A program made the translations under genes and the position numbers. A stretch of DNA of 64,000 bases from Burkholderiales bacterium RIFCSPHIGHO2_01_FULL_63_240. Its GTDB lineage: Bacteria; Pseudomonadota; Gammaproteobacteria; Burkholderiales; Burkholderiaceae_C. Position 1 is the stretch's first letter. Every line of letters starts with the position of its first letter. The stretch covers positions 701,901-765,900 of the forward strand of contig MERU01000002.1 of the NCBI GenBank assembly GCA_001770725.1, written 5' to 3'. Shown piece by piece: positions 1 through 10,121 of this stretch. The notes beneath the pieces were generated by a model. It was not told the DNA's origin and did not search any database. It saw only the letters and a list, made by a program, of their open reading frames with translations.

Positions 1-719
1 TCGAAGACATCGCTCCCACACTGGAAGCCATCGGCTGCTACCGCTGGCGCGACGAGGCCATCCGAGCCGTCTTCCCGGCGTATGGCGAGGGCTGGAAGAA
101 CAAGATCGTCATCGCCGGCGGCACCCAGGGCCAGATCAACCACTTCAAGCTGGTGGTGCAGGAGCCCGGCAATGGCCCGCTTCACGAGCAGCGCCTGGGC
201 CTGCGCGAGTACCTGCAGATCGTGGCCGCCACCAACTTCAAGCAGCGCATCCGCAAGACGCTGGAGTTCTTCCACGCCGACCGGCTGAACTACGCCGTGG
301 TGGGCACACCCAACCGCGTCGAGTACGACCAGGGTTTTTTCGTCAAGAACGGTGACGGCTCGGCCGACCTCAAGCCCATCGCCCACCTCTACAAGACGCA
401 GGTGTACGCGCTGGCCCGTCACATGGGGCTGCCCGACGTCATCTGCAATGCCACGCCCACCACCGACACCTACAGCCTCAGCCAGGGCCAGGACGAGTTC
501 TATTACGCCCTGCCCTACAAGGAGATGGACGTGGCGCTGTGGCACCTCAACCAGGGCCTGCCCGCTGCGAAATTGGCCGAATGCCTGGGCCTGAGCGAAC
601 AGCAGGCCGGCTTCATCTACCAGGACATCGAGGCCAAGCGCCGCACCACAGCGCCATTGCACTGGTCGGGCCTGCTGATGGAGCCGGTGAGCGGGCCGGT
701 GCCACGCCCGGTCGACTGA
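1..719 (+). CDS. nadE: NAD(+) synthase, C-terminal part (cut by window edge)
   Basis: The reading frame is open from the window edge (first full codon at base 3) to a TGA at 717-719, so about 238 residues are visible and the start lies outside. The sequence GTPNRVEYDQGFF, followed by a D-L-K-P-I-A-H-L-Y-K-T-Q-V segment and the TPTTD motif, is typical of the ammonia-dependent NAD synthase fold, which amidates deamido-NAD in the cytoplasm. The N-terminal ATP-binding SGG motif would be upstream and is not seen. A full glutamine-dependent NAD synthase lies at 30726-32435, so this copy is a second, divergent one. The family assignment is firm; the exact substrate is inferred. Confidence 0.78.
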   Translation, partial: EDIAPTLEAIGCYRWRDEAIRAVFPAYGEGWKNKIVIAGGTQGQINHFKLVVQEPGNGPLHEQRLGLREYLQIVAATNFKQRIRKTLEFFHADRLNYAVVGTPNRVEYDQGFFVKNGDGSADLKPIAHLYKTQVYALARHMGLPDVICNATPTTDTYSLSQGQDEFYYALPYKEMDVALWHLNQGLPAAKLAECLGLSEQQAGFIYQDIEAKRRTTAPLHWSGLLMEPVSGPVPRPVD

Positions 720-732
720 ACAATCGGCCGCC

Positions 733-764
733 CCAAAGAAAAAGGCCAGTCAGTGACTGGCCTT
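733..764 (-). terminator. Rho-independent terminator after tRNA-Gly
   Basis: The bases at 742-764 form an 11-bp inverted repeat (AAGGCCAGTCA and its complement). Read on the minus strand the hairpin is followed by a T-rich run (TTTTTCTTT). It lies 8 bases beyond the tRNA 3' end and fits a terminator for the minus-strand tRNA transcript. It may also stop the NAD synthase message arriving from the other side. Confidence 0.7.
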
Positions 765-772
765 GGCTCATG

Positions 773-846
773 TGGAGCGGGTGATGGGAATCGAACCCAC
801 GTTATTTGCTTGGGAAGCAAGAGTCCTGCCATTGAACGACACCCGC
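773..846 (-). tRNA. tRNA-Gly (anticodon CCC)
   Basis: The minus strand folds as a 74-nt tRNA with an encoded CCA end. The acceptor arm GCGGGTG pairs with CACCCGC, the T-arm carries GGTTCGATTCC, and the anticodon loop TTCCCAA reads CCC, which decodes GGG glycine codons. The closest pattern I know is the E. coli glyU product. The top pair of the anticodon stem (C27 against A43) is a mismatch; the other four pairs are normal. Confidence 0.93.
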
Positions 847-887
847 AATGCAGCGAGATTGTAGCGTGACGATGGCCGCCATCCGCA

Positions 888-1637
888 TCACCTCACCATG
901 CGATGCCGGGCCACGAATCCGATCCCGAACATCCCAGTCACAAGCATGAGCAGCGTGGAGTTCTCCGGAACCGCCGCGATCAGGGGCTTGTCTGACACAT
1001 TGAAACGCAAGCTTGGGGAAATGTTGATGTCCAGCGAGCCGAAGTTCAAGCGCGGCAGGATGACCACCGCGAAAGGCTCGAGCTGAAGTGCCGATGCGAA
1101 CTGGGCCTGCGCCCCAGAGGTCAGGATCATGTTCTGCAGGCTCATCTTCATGGACAAACCGCCGCTGGTCGACAGATGCAGATCCTGATCCACCTTGAAA
1201 GAATAGACGTCGAAGTTCTTGATGATGCCTGTCGAGGTGCCGAGATCGGCAGTCAACACGTTGCGAGAAAAATCCAGTCCGAAATTGGCCAGGCTGAGGG
1301 CGCCGTTGTCCCCCTGGATCAGCAGCCCCGAACCAGACGCCTGCCCCGACACCGGGCTCAGGTCCCACGGGAACAAGGACACGTCAAGCGCCACCTGCGT
1401 GACCGGCATCATGTAATTCCAGATGCTGCCCCCCACAGAGCGCGTGTTGCCCAATGCCGAAACGCTGAACCCCATGTTGGCCATCACGTTCGATGCGGTG
1501 TCGCTGAAATTGAACTGCGCCTGCGCATCGATCAACGAGGTCGGCATGGTCACCGTCAGGGCCTGTGCCCCGGCGACCGACGCAAGCAACCCCGATGCGA
1601 TCAGCATTTGTCGTGAGGCGCGCAAGGCGGTGGTCAT
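888..1637 (-). CDS. PEP-CTERM sorting-domain surface protein
   Basis: A 249-residue exported protein. It has an N-terminal signal peptide (about residues 1-26, ending AGAQA) and a Ser/Asn/Leu-rich body without recognisable catalytic motifs. The C-terminal tail is VPENSTLLMLVTGMFGIG, then a basic end (ARHRMVR). That layout (VPE-x-S, a membrane segment, Arg cluster) is the PEP-CTERM signal recognised by exosortase, which processes proteins at the inner membrane for surface or matrix attachment. Asn replaces the usual Pro in PEP. The start at 1637 is preceded by AGGAG at good spacing; longer in-frame starts lack one. No exosortase gene lies in the window. The function of the body is unknown. Confidence 0.8.
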   Translation of the reverse strand: MTTALRASRQMLIASGLLASVAGAQALTVTMPTSLIDAQAQFNFSDTASNVMANMGFSVSALGNTRSVGGSIWNYMMPVTQVALDVSLFPWDLSPVSGQASGSGLLIQGDNGALSLANFGLDFSRNVLTADLGTSTGIIKNFDVYSFKVDQDLHLSTSGGLSMKMSLQNMILTSGAQAQFASALQLEPFAVVILPRLNFGSLDINISPSLRFNVSDKPLIAAVPENSTLLMLVTGMFGIGFVARHRMVR

Positions 1638-1839
1638 GTTGAACTCCTGGATCGATTGAAACTGCACAACGAGGTCATGCACGAGGCCGACCATGTCGTT
1701 GGAATGAGGATCGCAGAAGCAAGGCCCGGAAACACAGCCACTTACCGGCTTGACCGGCTTCGTGCGAATTGCTTCACGGGCAGGCTGCACACCCCCCAAA
1801 TGAAGGGTCAGGGTCTACCCCGAACCTTAAAATGGCGGC

Positions 1840-2571
1840 ATGACCGAACAAGATGAGCTCCCCGGCCCGACCGAGGCCACGACCACCTCAACCGACGTGG
1901 CCCACCCCCGCAGCATCCGCAGCTTCGTGATGCGCGCTGGCCGCACCACCGAAGGCCAGGCGCGCGCCTTGAGCGAGCTGGGGCCCCGCTTCGTGCTGCC
2001 GTACTCGACTCAGCCACTGGATTTCCCTGCGGTTTTCGGCCGCACCGCACCCGTGGTTCTGGAAATCGGCTTCGGCATGGGAGACGCCACGGCCAAGATC
2101 GCCGACACCCTGCCCGACACCGACTTCATCGGCTGCGAAGTGCACGAGCCCGGCGTCGGCTCCCTCCTCAAGCAGATCGGCGAACGCGGGCTGAGCAACC
2201 TGCGCATCGTGCAGCACGATGCCGTCGAGGTGCTTGAGCACATGATCCGTCCCGCTTCGCTGGCCGGTGTGCACATCTATTTTCCCGACCCATGGCACAA
2301 GAAGCGCCACCACAAGCGCCGCCTCATCCAGCCCCCGTTCGTGGCGGACCTGGTCAGGCACCTGGCGCCTGGCGGCTACATCCACTGCGCCACCGACTGG
2401 GAGCCATATGCTCAACAGATGCTTGAGGTGCTGAGCGCAGACCCTGATCTCGTCAACACCGCCGATGGCTACGCCGAGAAGCCGGCTTACCGCCCGCTGA
2501 CCAAGTTCGAAAACCGTGGGTTGAAGCTCGGCCATGGGGTGTGGGACCTGGTCTTGCGCAAGCGCGACTGA
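1840..2571 (+). CDS. trmB: tRNA (guanine-N7-)-methyltransferase TrmB
   Basis: A 243-residue cytoplasmic methyltransferase that makes m7G46 in the variable loop of tRNAs using S-adenosylmethionine. The SAM-binding motif LEIGFGMGD (about residues 71-79), the family motif [15 protein letters not shown] (about 147-161), and the C-terminal TKFENRG segment are all present and intact. Length is normal for proteobacterial TrmB plus a short variable N-terminus. It stands alone, divergent from the PEP-CTERM gene and convergent with the parvulin gene. Confidence 0.95.
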   Translation: MTEQDELPGPTEATTTSTDVAHPRSIRSFVMRAGRTTEGQARALSELGPRFVLPYSTQPLDFPAVFGRTAPVVLEIGFGMGDATAKIADTLPDTDFIGCEVHEPGVGSLLKQIGERGLSNLRIVQHDAVEVLEHMIRPASLAGVHIYFPDPWHKKRHHKRRLIQPPFVADLVRHLAPGGYIHCATDWEPYAQQMLEVLSADPDLVNTADGYAEKPAYRPLTKFENRGLKLGHGVWDLVLRKRD

Positions 2572-2640
2572 CGCGACCGAGCGGGCGATCAGCACCTGCT
2601 CTGCCGGTTCGCAGATCGCTCGCCTTCCCAGGCGGCACGC

Positions 2641-2681
2641 ACCCAAAACAAAAGGCAGGCCGATCGCGAGATCGCCTGCCT
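2641..2681 (-). terminator. Terminator between trmB and the parvulin gene
   Basis: The bases 2653-2681 form a GC-rich hairpin (AGGCAGG plus CGATC on one side, GATCG plus CCTGCCT on the other, one unpaired C). On the minus strand it is followed by TTTGTTTTGGG, so it best fits the end of the parvulin-BolA-YciB-MsrB-SelO transcript. It may work in both directions. Confidence 0.6.
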
Positions 2682-2737
2682 GTTTCACCTCATCGCCGCC
2701 CCAGGTCGTCCCTCGACCCGGCGCGGCGTGACGCAGA

Positions 2738-3568
2738 TCAGTTGCCGCTGGTGAACTTGTAGTCGGTCTTGGCCTTGTTCTTCAGGTCCTCACGGAACTT
2801 GGTCACCTTGACCTGGTTCTGGCGCTGGATGATCTGTTCCTTGACCTCTTCGAAAGCCGGGAACTGCACAGCGCGCACATCCTCGAGCTTGATGATGTGG
2901 AAGCCAAACTGCGACTTCACGGGCGCATCGGTGACCTGGCCCTTTTGCAGCTTGGTCATGGCGGCCGAGAACTCGGGCACGTAGTTGCCGGGGTTGGCCC
3001 AGTCCAGGTCGCCGCCGTTTTCAGCAGAACCAGGGTCCTTGGAATTTTTCTTGGCCAGGTCTTCGAACTTGGCACCGGCCTTGATCTGGGCGATCAGGGC
3101 TTTGGCTTCGTCTTCTTTCTCGACCAGGATGTGGCGAGCGCGGTATTCCTTGTCGCCGTTCGATGCCTTGATGCGATCGTACTCGGCCCGGGCTTCGGCT
3201 TCGGTCGTGCCCAGCTTCTTCTCCGCGTCGGTGAACAGCGAACGGATCAGGATGGACTGGCGGGCAAACTCCATCTGGGTCTTGTAGTCAGCGGAGTTCT
3301 GCAGGCCGCGACGTTCGGCTTCCTGGATGTAGATCTCGCGCAGAACAATCTCGTCCTTGACCTTTTGCTCCAGCTCGGGTGTGCGTGCCATCGGCGGCAT
3401 GCCGGGTTGCTGCGGCGACTTGATGATCTGGTCGATCATGGCGTCGACGCGGGCCTTGGGCACGGCCTTGCCATTGACGATGGCGATGTTCTGGGCCGAC
3501 ACCAGCGGGGCGGCCAGCGACAGCGAAGCGGCCAGCAGGGCAGCCAGGACGGTACGGGAAGTCTTCAT
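2738..3568 (-). CDS. Periplasmic parvulin-type peptidyl-prolyl cis-trans isomerase
   Basis: A 276-residue protein with a clear signal peptide (residues 1-25, ending LVSAQ), a SurA-like N-terminal helical segment, and a PpiC/rotamase domain at about residues 140-235. The domain has the features RARHILV, GGDLDW and FGFHIIKLED. It should catalyse proline isomerisation and chaperone outer-membrane proteins in the periplasm. The start at 3568 begins the signal peptide; longer in-frame starts run into the neighbouring bolA gene. It is last in a minus-strand run with bolA and yciB, 43 bases after bolA. It is shorter than SurA (one rotamase domain) and closer to PpiC/Cbf2-type foldases. Confidence 0.88.
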   Translation of the reverse strand: MKTSRTVLAALLAASLSLAAPLVSAQNIAIVNGKAVPKARVDAMIDQIIKSPQQPGMPPMARTPELEQKVKDEIVLREIYIQEAERRGLQNSADYKTQMEFARQSILIRSLFTDAEKKLGTTEAEARAEYDRIKASNGDKEYRARHILVEKEDEAKALIAQIKAGAKFEDLAKKNSKDPGSAENGGDLDWANPGNYVPEFSAAMTKLQKGQVTDAPVKSQFGFHIIKLEDVRAVQFPAFEEVKEQIIQRQNQVKVTKFREDLKNKAKTDYKFTSGN

Positions 3569-3611
3569 GTTGAGCAGAGCGCTTGGGGTGCAGGGATGTG
3601 AGGGCGACGAC

Positions 3612-3899
3612 TCAGGTGTTGGGCTGGGTCGGCTCGGCCTGGATGGCCAGGGCGTGGACGCCCCGGGGCATGAGATCGCGCAGGGCATCATACACAAGGC
3701 GATGGCGCTTGACGTGTGACAAGCCGTTGAAGCAGGCGGCGCGGATGCGCAGCGAGAAATGGGTGCCGAACGGGGCGCCGCTGTGGCCGGCGTGGCCCTG
3801 GTGGTCGGCCGTGTCGTCGTGGACCTCGATGGCCTCGGGCGAGAGGGCAGCACGCAGCACGCGCTCCATTTCTTCGGCGGTGACGGGGGCGTGGCTCAT
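3612..3899 (-). CDS. BolA family protein
   Basis: A 95-residue cytoplasmic protein with the BolA/IbaG fold: an N-terminal helix (MERVLRAALSP), a central strand region with the histidine-rich insert DDTADHQGHAGH, and the conserved helix SHVKRHRLVYDAL followed by HALAIQA. BolA proteins work with monothiol glutaredoxins in iron-sulfur cluster handling and stress responses; this role is family knowledge, not shown here. The start at 3899 follows GGTGAGC, a usable ribosome site. It lies 14 bases after yciB, so co-transcription is likely. Confidence 0.88.
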   Translation of the reverse strand: MSHAPVTAEEMERVLRAALSPEAIEVHDDTADHQGHAGHSGAPFGTHFSLRIRAACFNGLSHVKRHRLVYDALRDLMPRGVHALAIQAEPTQPNT

Positions 3900-3913
3900 G
3901 CTCACCTCGGTGC

Positions 3914-4546
3914 TCACGGTTTGGCCTCGGTCGGCTCGACCATGTGGCGGCTCAGGTAGACACCTTGCGCCAGCGTGAAGACCAGGGTCAGGCCCAGGCT
4001 GCCCCACATCTTGAAGCTCACCCAGGTGTCGAGCGGGTAGTTGAAGGCCACGTAAAGGTTCAGCACCCCCATGGCGGCGAAGAACAGCACCCAGGCCCAG
4101 CCCAGGTTCCGCCAGACGGCATCTGGTGCGTCGACCTGGCCGCCCATCATCTGACGGAGCATCTTGCGACCCAGGATGACCTCGGTGACCAGCAGCCCGG
4201 CGCCCATCAACCAGTAGATGACGGTGGGCTTCCACTTGATGAAGGTCTCGTCGTGGAACCACAGCGTCAGCCCGCCCAGCACGACGACGATGCCCAGGCT
4301 GGCCCACAGCATCTTGTCCACGGGTTTGCGCAGCACCTTGAGCGTGCCGATCTGCAGCACCGTGGCCAGGATGACGACCACCGTGGCCAGCAGCACCGGC
4401 GCTTCGGTGACACCCACCACACCACCCGAGACGGCAAAGCCGAGGTGCTCCGTGAGCCAGGCGGCCACCAGCTCCTTGTGCCCGTCGGCCCATTTGAAGC
4501 TGACGAAAAAGAGGATGACTGGCAGCAGGTCGAAGAGGAATTTCAT
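3914..4546 (-). CDS. yciB: Inner-membrane septation protein YciB
   Basis: A 210-residue integral membrane protein beginning MKFLFDLLPVILFF, with about five to six hydrophobic helices and the family segments KWKPTVIYW and PLDTWVSFK. This matches YciB (also called intracellular septation protein A/IspZ), an inner-membrane protein implicated in cell-envelope synthesis and division. It is about 30 residues longer than the E. coli protein because of a GGVVGVTEAPV insertion after the first helix. It sits between bolA and msrB on the same strand, a neighbourhood often conserved in betaproteobacteria as far as I know. Confidence 0.93.
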   Translation of the reverse strand: MKFLFDLLPVILFFVSFKWADGHKELVAAWLTEHLGFAVSGGVVGVTEAPVLLATVVVILATVLQIGTLKVLRKPVDKMLWASLGIVVVLGGLTLWFHDETFIKWKPTVIYWLMGAGLLVTEVILGRKMLRQMMGGQVDAPDAVWRNLGWAWVLFFAAMGVLNLYVAFNYPLDTWVSFKMWGSLGLTLVFTLAQGVYLSRHMVEPTEAKP

Positions 4547-4580
4547 GGGGACGCGCAGGGCAGCGGCGAGCTCGGGGCGA

Positions 4581-5000
4581 TCAACGTGACCGGGGTTCGA
4601 AGTCTATCGCGGCCGAGTTGATGCAGTAGCGCTCGCCCGTGGGCTCGGGGCCATCGTCGAACACATGTCCCAGGTGGGCGCCGCAGTTCTTGCAGCGCAC
4701 CTCGGTGCGGATCATGCCGTGGCTGTTGTCTCGCACGTACTCGATGAGGTCGTCGGCAGCGGGCTGCCAGTAGCTGGGCCAGCCGCAGCCCGCGTCGAAC
4801 TTGGTCTCCGACTCGAAGAGCTTGACGCCGCAGCAGATGCAGCGGTAGCCGCCCTCAGCGAAGTTGTCCCAGTGCTTGCCACTGAATGGGGGCTCGGTGG
4901 CGGCGTGGCGGGTGACGCGAAAGGCCAGCGGCTCGGCCCCCGCTTCCTTGAGTTGCGCCTGCCATTCGGCATCGGTCTTCTTGACGGGGTGGTCGCTCAT
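4581..5000 (-). CDS. msrB: Peptide-methionine (R)-S-oxide reductase MsrB
   Basis: A 139-residue enzyme that reduces methionine-R-sulfoxide in proteins, with thioredoxin as reductant. Visible features are two zinc-binding CxxC pairs (C54/C57 and C103/C106), the GCGWPSYW motif with a likely resolving Cys72, the GHVFDDGP loop, and the catalytic Cys126 in RYCINSAA. There is no signal peptide, so it is cytoplasmic. Its ATG overlaps the TGA of selO by four bases (ATGA at 4997-5000), which implies translational coupling with selO. Confidence 0.96.
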   Translation of the reverse strand: MSDHPVKKTDAEWQAQLKEAGAEPLAFRVTRHAATEPPFSGKHWDNFAEGGYRCICCGVKLFESETKFDAGCGWPSYWQPAADDLIEYVRDNSHGMIRTEVRCKNCGAHLGHVFDDGPEPTGERYCINSAAIDFEPRSR

Positions 5001-6550
5001 GATGAACAGGAAACCTCGATGGATTGGGCCCATTCGGGCGGGAAGCCGGCATCGGCCTCGCAGCCAGCCTGCTCGGTGAACGGCTGCTGCAAGAGGCGGT
5101 GCAGGCGCTGCACCTCGCTGAAATCGCCACGCTGGGCCTGGCGGATGGCCGTCTCGGCCAGGTGGTTGCGCAGCACGTACAGCGGGTTGGTGCGGCGCAT
5201 GCGGTCGGCGCGCTCGGCGTCCAGGCTGGCCTCGGCCTGCAGGCGCTCGCGGTAGCGTCCGGCCCAGGCATCGAAGGCAGCGCGGTCCAGGAAGAGGTCG
5301 CGCACGGTGGCGTTGCGCGCATCGTCAACCGCCACGGAGGTGTCAAAGCCGGCCAGGCGACGAAAGGCGATGGTGAAGTCCACCTTGCCCGCTGCCAGCA
5401 GGCGCAGGAAGTCGATGCACAGGACGTCGTCGCCGGCTTGTTCGGTGCGCAGACCCAACTTGGCGCGCCAGCGGGCGTTCATGGCCTGGATGAAGGCCTG
5501 CTCGTAGCGCTCGAGCACCTCGATGACGACCTTCGGGTCGGCCTGGGCCTCGGGGATGAGGGGCAGCAGGGCCTGGGCCAGCGCACGCAGGTTCCAGTAG
5601 CCGATCTGCGGCTGGTTGTTCCAGCTGTAGCGGCCCTGGTTGTCGGAGTGGTTGCAGACGTGGTCCGGATCAAAGGCATCCAGGAAGCCGAAGGGGCCGT
5701 AGTCGATCGTCAGGCCCAGGATGGACATGTTGTCGGTGTTCATGACCCCGTGGCAAAAGCCCGCGGCCTGCCAGTCGGCCATGAGCCGGGCGGTGCGGCG
5801 CACCACCTCGTCCAGCAGGGCCAGGGCGCGCCGAGGCTGCTCAGCCAGCTCCGGAAAGTGATGGGTGACGACAAAGTCCAGCAGGGCCTGGAGCACCTCG
5901 TGGTGGCGTGGCTGGCCACTGTGCGCGAAGTGCTCGAAATGCCCGAAGCGGATGAAGCTCGGCGCCACACGGGTGACGACGGCGGCCGTCTCGATGGTTT
6001 CGCGACGCACGCGCTCGGGCGAGGCCACCACGGCGAGCGCGCGGGTGGTCGGGATGCCCAGGCCGTGCATCGCCTCGGAGCACAGGAATTCGCGGATCGA
6101 GGAGCGCAGCACGGCTCGGCCATCGCCGCGGCGCGAATACGGCGTCTGTCCAGCGCCCTTGAGCTGAACTTCGCGCGGGCCCAGCGGGGTGTCGACCTCG
6201 CCCAGCAGCAAGGCCCGGCCGTCACCCAGTTGCCCGGCCCAGGAGCCGAACTGGTGGCCCGAGTAGACCGTGGCCATGGGCGCCATGCCCGGCCAGACGC
6301 CGTTGCCGCCAAACACTTGCAAGGCCTGCTCATCGGCCCAGTCGGCGGGCCAGCCCAGTTCGGCGGCGAGCGCGTCGCTGCGAGCCACCCACTGCAAGGC
6401 GGGCAAGGGCTCGCCTTGCAGGAAGGTGCCCAGCGGCACGTCGAACTCGGCGCGGGCACGTTGGCTGATTGCGGCGTACCGGTTCGGCCAGTTTTGAGCG
6501 GGCGGGTGCCAGCCGGCATCGAGGGGAGCGTCAAGGGGGGACAGGGGCAT
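4997..6550 (-). CDS. selO: Protein adenylyltransferase SelO
   Basis: A 517-residue SelO/YdiU protein, a pseudokinase-fold enzyme that transfers AMP from ATP to Ser/Thr/Tyr of target proteins. The family hallmarks are [18 protein letters not shown] (about 96-113), Lys131 in VQLKGAG, the [10 protein letters not shown] active-site segment (267-276) and DYGPFGFLD (283-291). The extreme C-terminus is Cys-Ser-Ser, where eukaryotic SelO has selenocysteine. The start at 6550 (MPLSPL) gives normal family length. A longer frame to 6634 would run toward the divergent uppP gene. It overlaps msrB by four bases, consistent with a shared role in redox stress. Confidence 0.96.
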   Translation of the reverse strand: MPLSPLDAPLDAGWHPPAQNWPNRYAAISQRARAEFDVPLGTFLQGEPLPALQWVARSDALAAELGWPADWADEQALQVFGGNGVWPGMAPMATVYSGHQFGSWAGQLGDGRALLLGEVDTPLGPREVQLKGAGQTPYSRRGDGRAVLRSSIREFLCSEAMHGLGIPTTRALAVVASPERVRRETIETAAVVTRVAPSFIRFGHFEHFAHSGQPRHHEVLQALLDFVVTHHFPELAEQPRRALALLDEVVRRTARLMADWQAAGFCHGVMNTDNMSILGLTIDYGPFGFLDAFDPDHVCNHSDNQGRYSWNNQPQIGYWNLRALAQALLPLIPEAQADPKVVIEVLERYEQAFIQAMNARWRAKLGLRTEQAGDDVLCIDFLRLLAAGKVDFTIAFRRLAGFDTSVAVDDARNATVRDLFLDRAAFDAWAGRYRERLQAEASLDAERADRMRRTNPLYVLRNHLAETAIRQAQRGDFSEVQRLHRLLQQPFTEQAGCEADAGFPPEWAQSIEVSCSS

Positions 6551-6675
6551 GTGGCAGAGTGTAGACAAGCCCCCCTGTCCCTGGGGCGCGACGGGGCATG
6601 TGTCCGAATGCACAGGCCCTAAGATGCGCTGCATCGCCGGCTCGCTGCCGGCTTCGTCTTGTTCAGGAGATCGCT

Positions 6676-7521
6676 TTGGATCTGGTGTTGTTCTTCAAGG
6701 CCGCGTTGATGGGCATCGTCGAGGGGCTGACCGAGTTCCTGCCCATCTCCAGCACAGGCCACCTCATCCTGGCCAACGCGATGATGGGCTTCTCGCAAGC
6801 CACCGGCTCCGAAAAGGCCAAAGTCTTCGAAATTGCCATCCAGACCGGCGCCATCTTCGCCGTCATCCTGGTCTACCTTCAAAGACTCAAGGACACGGTC
6901 GCCGGCCTGGGCTCCGACCCGAAGGCGCAGCGTTTCGCCCTCAATGTGGTCATCGGCTTCCTGCCAGCGGTCGTCATGGGCCTGCTGGTCGGCAAGGTGA
7001 TCAAGGAGCACCTGTTCACGCCAACGGTGGTTGCCACCACCTTCATCATCGGTGGCGTGATCATCCTGATCGCCGAGCGCATCGCGGCGCGCCAACCCCA
7101 GGCCCGCATCGAGACCGTTGACGACCTTGGCTTCATCGACGCCATCAAGGTTGGCCTGATCCAGTGCCTGGCGATGGTCCCTGGCACCAGCCGCTCTGGC
7201 GCCACCATCATTGGCGGCATGCTGATGGGCCTGTCGCGCAAGGCGGCCACCGACTACAGCTTCTTTCTGGGCATCCCGACCCTGGTGGGCGCCGGGGTCT
7301 ACAGCCTCTACAAAGAGCGCGAGTTGCTGTCCTGGGATGACCTGCCGCTGTTCGCCACCGGCCTGGTGTTCGCCTTCCTGTCGGCCTGGGTGTGCGTGCG
7401 CTGGCTGATCCGTTACGTGTCAAGCCACACCTTCGTGCCATTCGCCTGGTACCGCATTGGATTTGGCATCCTGATCCTGGTGACAGCCCAAATGGGCTGG
7501 GTGAGCTGGCACGCGGATTGA
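6676..7521 (+). CDS. uppP: Undecaprenyl-diphosphatase UppP (BacA)
   Basis: A 281-residue polytopic membrane enzyme that dephosphorylates undecaprenyl pyrophosphate to recycle the lipid carrier for peptidoglycan and other glycans. It confers bacitracin tolerance. The two signature motifs, [15 protein letters not shown] near the N-terminus and [10 protein letters not shown] (about residues 170-179), are intact. I chose a TTG start at 6676 because AGGAGA lies five bases upstream and the protein then begins with the family-typical LDLVLFFKA; the upstream ATG at 6598 has no ribosome site and would add unrelated residues. Confidence 0.95.
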   Translation: MDLVLFFKAALMGIVEGLTEFLPISSTGHLILANAMMGFSQATGSEKAKVFEIAIQTGAIFAVILVYLQRLKDTVAGLGSDPKAQRFALNVVIGFLPAVVMGLLVGKVIKEHLFTPTVVATTFIIGGVIILIAERIAARQPQARIETVDDLGFIDAIKVGLIQCLAMVPGTSRSGATIIGGMLMGLSRKAATDYSFFLGIPTLVGAGVYSLYKERELLSWDDLPLFATGLVFAFLSAWVCVRWLIRYVSSHTFVPFAWYRIGFGILILVTAQMGWVSWHAD

Positions 7522-7555
7522 CCCCAGCCTCGCAGCATGCTGCGACAATCGCGGC

Positions 7556-8437
7556 ATGAGCCCCCCTGTTGCCGCCAAGAGCCTGCGCCAGCGCGCCCTC
7601 GACGCTTTGCTGGAGGGCGATCCGGCCCGCAAGGCCCTGCAGGCGCGGGCGCTGTTCGCACAAGCACCTGCGGGCGAAGAGCCAGGCGACGAGGCCACCA
7701 GCCCCCACAACCTGGTCACCCCAGGCTTGTCCGAGCCTGAACGGCAGGCTGTGCTGACGCTGGACGATGCCCAGCAAGCCGCCATGCCTGGCCGCCCCGC
7801 CCTGCCCCGATTGGTGCCTGCCAAGGACGTGCCTTCGCGCAGCCCCTTCACCCTCGAAGGCCGGGCCGCGCTGTTGCATGCCATCTGCCACATCGAGTTC
7901 AACGCCATCAACCTGGCACTCGATGCCGCCTGGCGTTTCCCGGGCATGCCCGAGGCCTTCTACCGCGACTGGCTGCGCGTGGCCGCCGAAGAGGCCCTGC
8001 ACTTCACACTCCTGCGCGAACACCTGCAAAGCCTCGGCCACGACTACGGTGACTTCGACGCCCACGACGGGCTGTGGAGCATGTGTGAGAGGACGCGCCA
8101 TGACATCGTCGCGCGCATGGCCCTGGTGCCCCGCACGCTGGAGGCCCGAGGCCTGGACGCCACCCCGCTCATCCAGGACAAGCTCACGCGCGCGGGCGAC
8201 CTGCGCGCCGTCGAGATCCTCGACGTGATCCTGCGCGACGAGGTCGGGCACGTGGCCATTGGCAACCGCTGGTTCCACCACCTGTGCCAGGAGCGTGGGC
8301 TCGATGCCGTGACGCTTTACCCCCGGCTGGTGCGCGAATTCGAAGCGCCCCGGCTGCGCCCGCCTTTCAACGAGGCGGCGCGCAGGGCGGCCGGGTTCAC
8401 CGAGGCAGAGATGGCTTTCCTGCTGGGCGTGGACTGA
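7556..8437 (+). CDS. Ferritin-like DUF455 family protein
   Basis: A 293-residue protein of the DUF455 ferritin-like group. The likely di-iron ligands sit in HIEFNAI (about residues 112-118), EEALHF (about 144-149) and RDEVGHVAIGNRWF (about 230-243), the spaced E/H pattern of ferritin-like four-helix proteins. Members resemble MiaE-type monooxygenases, but the reaction is not established. The first 90 residues are Ala/Pro-rich and variable. The start 35 bases after uppP on the same strand suggests co-transcription. Confidence 0.82.
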   Translation: MSPPVAAKSLRQRALDALLEGDPARKALQARALFAQAPAGEEPGDEATSPHNLVTPGLSEPERQAVLTLDDAQQAAMPGRPALPRLVPAKDVPSRSPFTLEGRAALLHAICHIEFNAINLALDAAWRFPGMPEAFYRDWLRVAAEEALHFTLLREHLQSLGHDYGDFDAHDGLWSMCERTRHDIVARMALVPRTLEARGLDATPLIQDKLTRAGDLRAVEILDVILRDEVGHVAIGNRWFHHLCQERGLDAVTLYPRLVREFEAPRLRPPFNEAARRAAGFTEAEMAFLLGVD

Positions 8438-8446
8438 GGCCTGGCC

Positions 8447-9392
<946 letters not shown>

Positions 9393-9406
<14 letters not shown>

Positions 9407-10013
9407 GCAGCAAACCCTCTTTCATGCGCTTGTCGGCCGGGTGCTCGCCCACGAAGATCTTCAGCACCGCTCGATAGAGGTCGTCACCGGCCACGGGCTG
9501 ACCCACGGGCTTTTCGTTCAAACGCAGCACGGTGCCACGGTCGGGCTGGAAGTCAAGGTCGACGGTGTCGCCCACCTTGAGCTCGCCCAGGCCGTCGATC
9601 AGGGCGGCCAGGGTCTTGAGCCGGGCGCCGATCTGAGCCTGAACGGGTTCGGGCTCGTGGCGGGCAATGCGGCTGGTCAGCGATTTGGTGAGTTCGTTGC
9701 TGGGCGCGTCCAGCATGATCTTCAGGCGCAGGCGCTTGGGGCCCGGCATGCTCAACACCTGGGCCGAATCCTTCGTGGGGGCGGCCAGGTACAGGCCAGC
9801 CACGAAAGCCTTGACCCAGGCCACGCCGCGCAGGCCCAGGCCATTGAGGCGCAGGGTGCGATCGGACAGCACGGCCGTTTCCTCAAAGGACTGCCCTTCA
9901 AGGGTGGCCGCGATGGCCGGCGAGGCCCCGATCCAGGTGCCAGCGACGAGGGCCAGCAGCGCGGTGCAGGCCAATTGACGGGATGCGCGCAGGCGCCAGG
10001 AAAAATTCAGCAT
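9393..10013 (-). CDS. Exported chalcone-isomerase-like domain protein
   Basis: A 206-residue protein with an N-terminal signal peptide (residues 1-36, ending SPAIAAT). A chalcone-isomerase-like domain follows, seen in LEGQSFEETAVL, LNGLGLRGVAWVKAFVAGLYL and the C-terminal GDDLYRAVLKIFVGEHPAD. Bacterial members are periplasmic and their substrate is unknown; true flavonoid isomerisation should not be assumed. The start at 10013 places the signal peptide correctly; there is no strong ribosome site. It overlaps xerD by 14 bases and probably shares its transcript. Confidence 0.82.
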
Positions 10014-10121
10014 GCAGCGATGTTGTTGGGTGACAGGCAGCCTAGCGGCGCGCCCCTTCTGCGTCCATGTGGGGACACACAATCGGCATTCAAGGGCAAA
10101 CACGCTAGGCTCACGGGCACC

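Noticed and set aside
5024..6622. A 532-codon plus-strand frame opposite selO
   Set aside because: selO on the other strand has all family motifs; this frame has none and no ribosome site.
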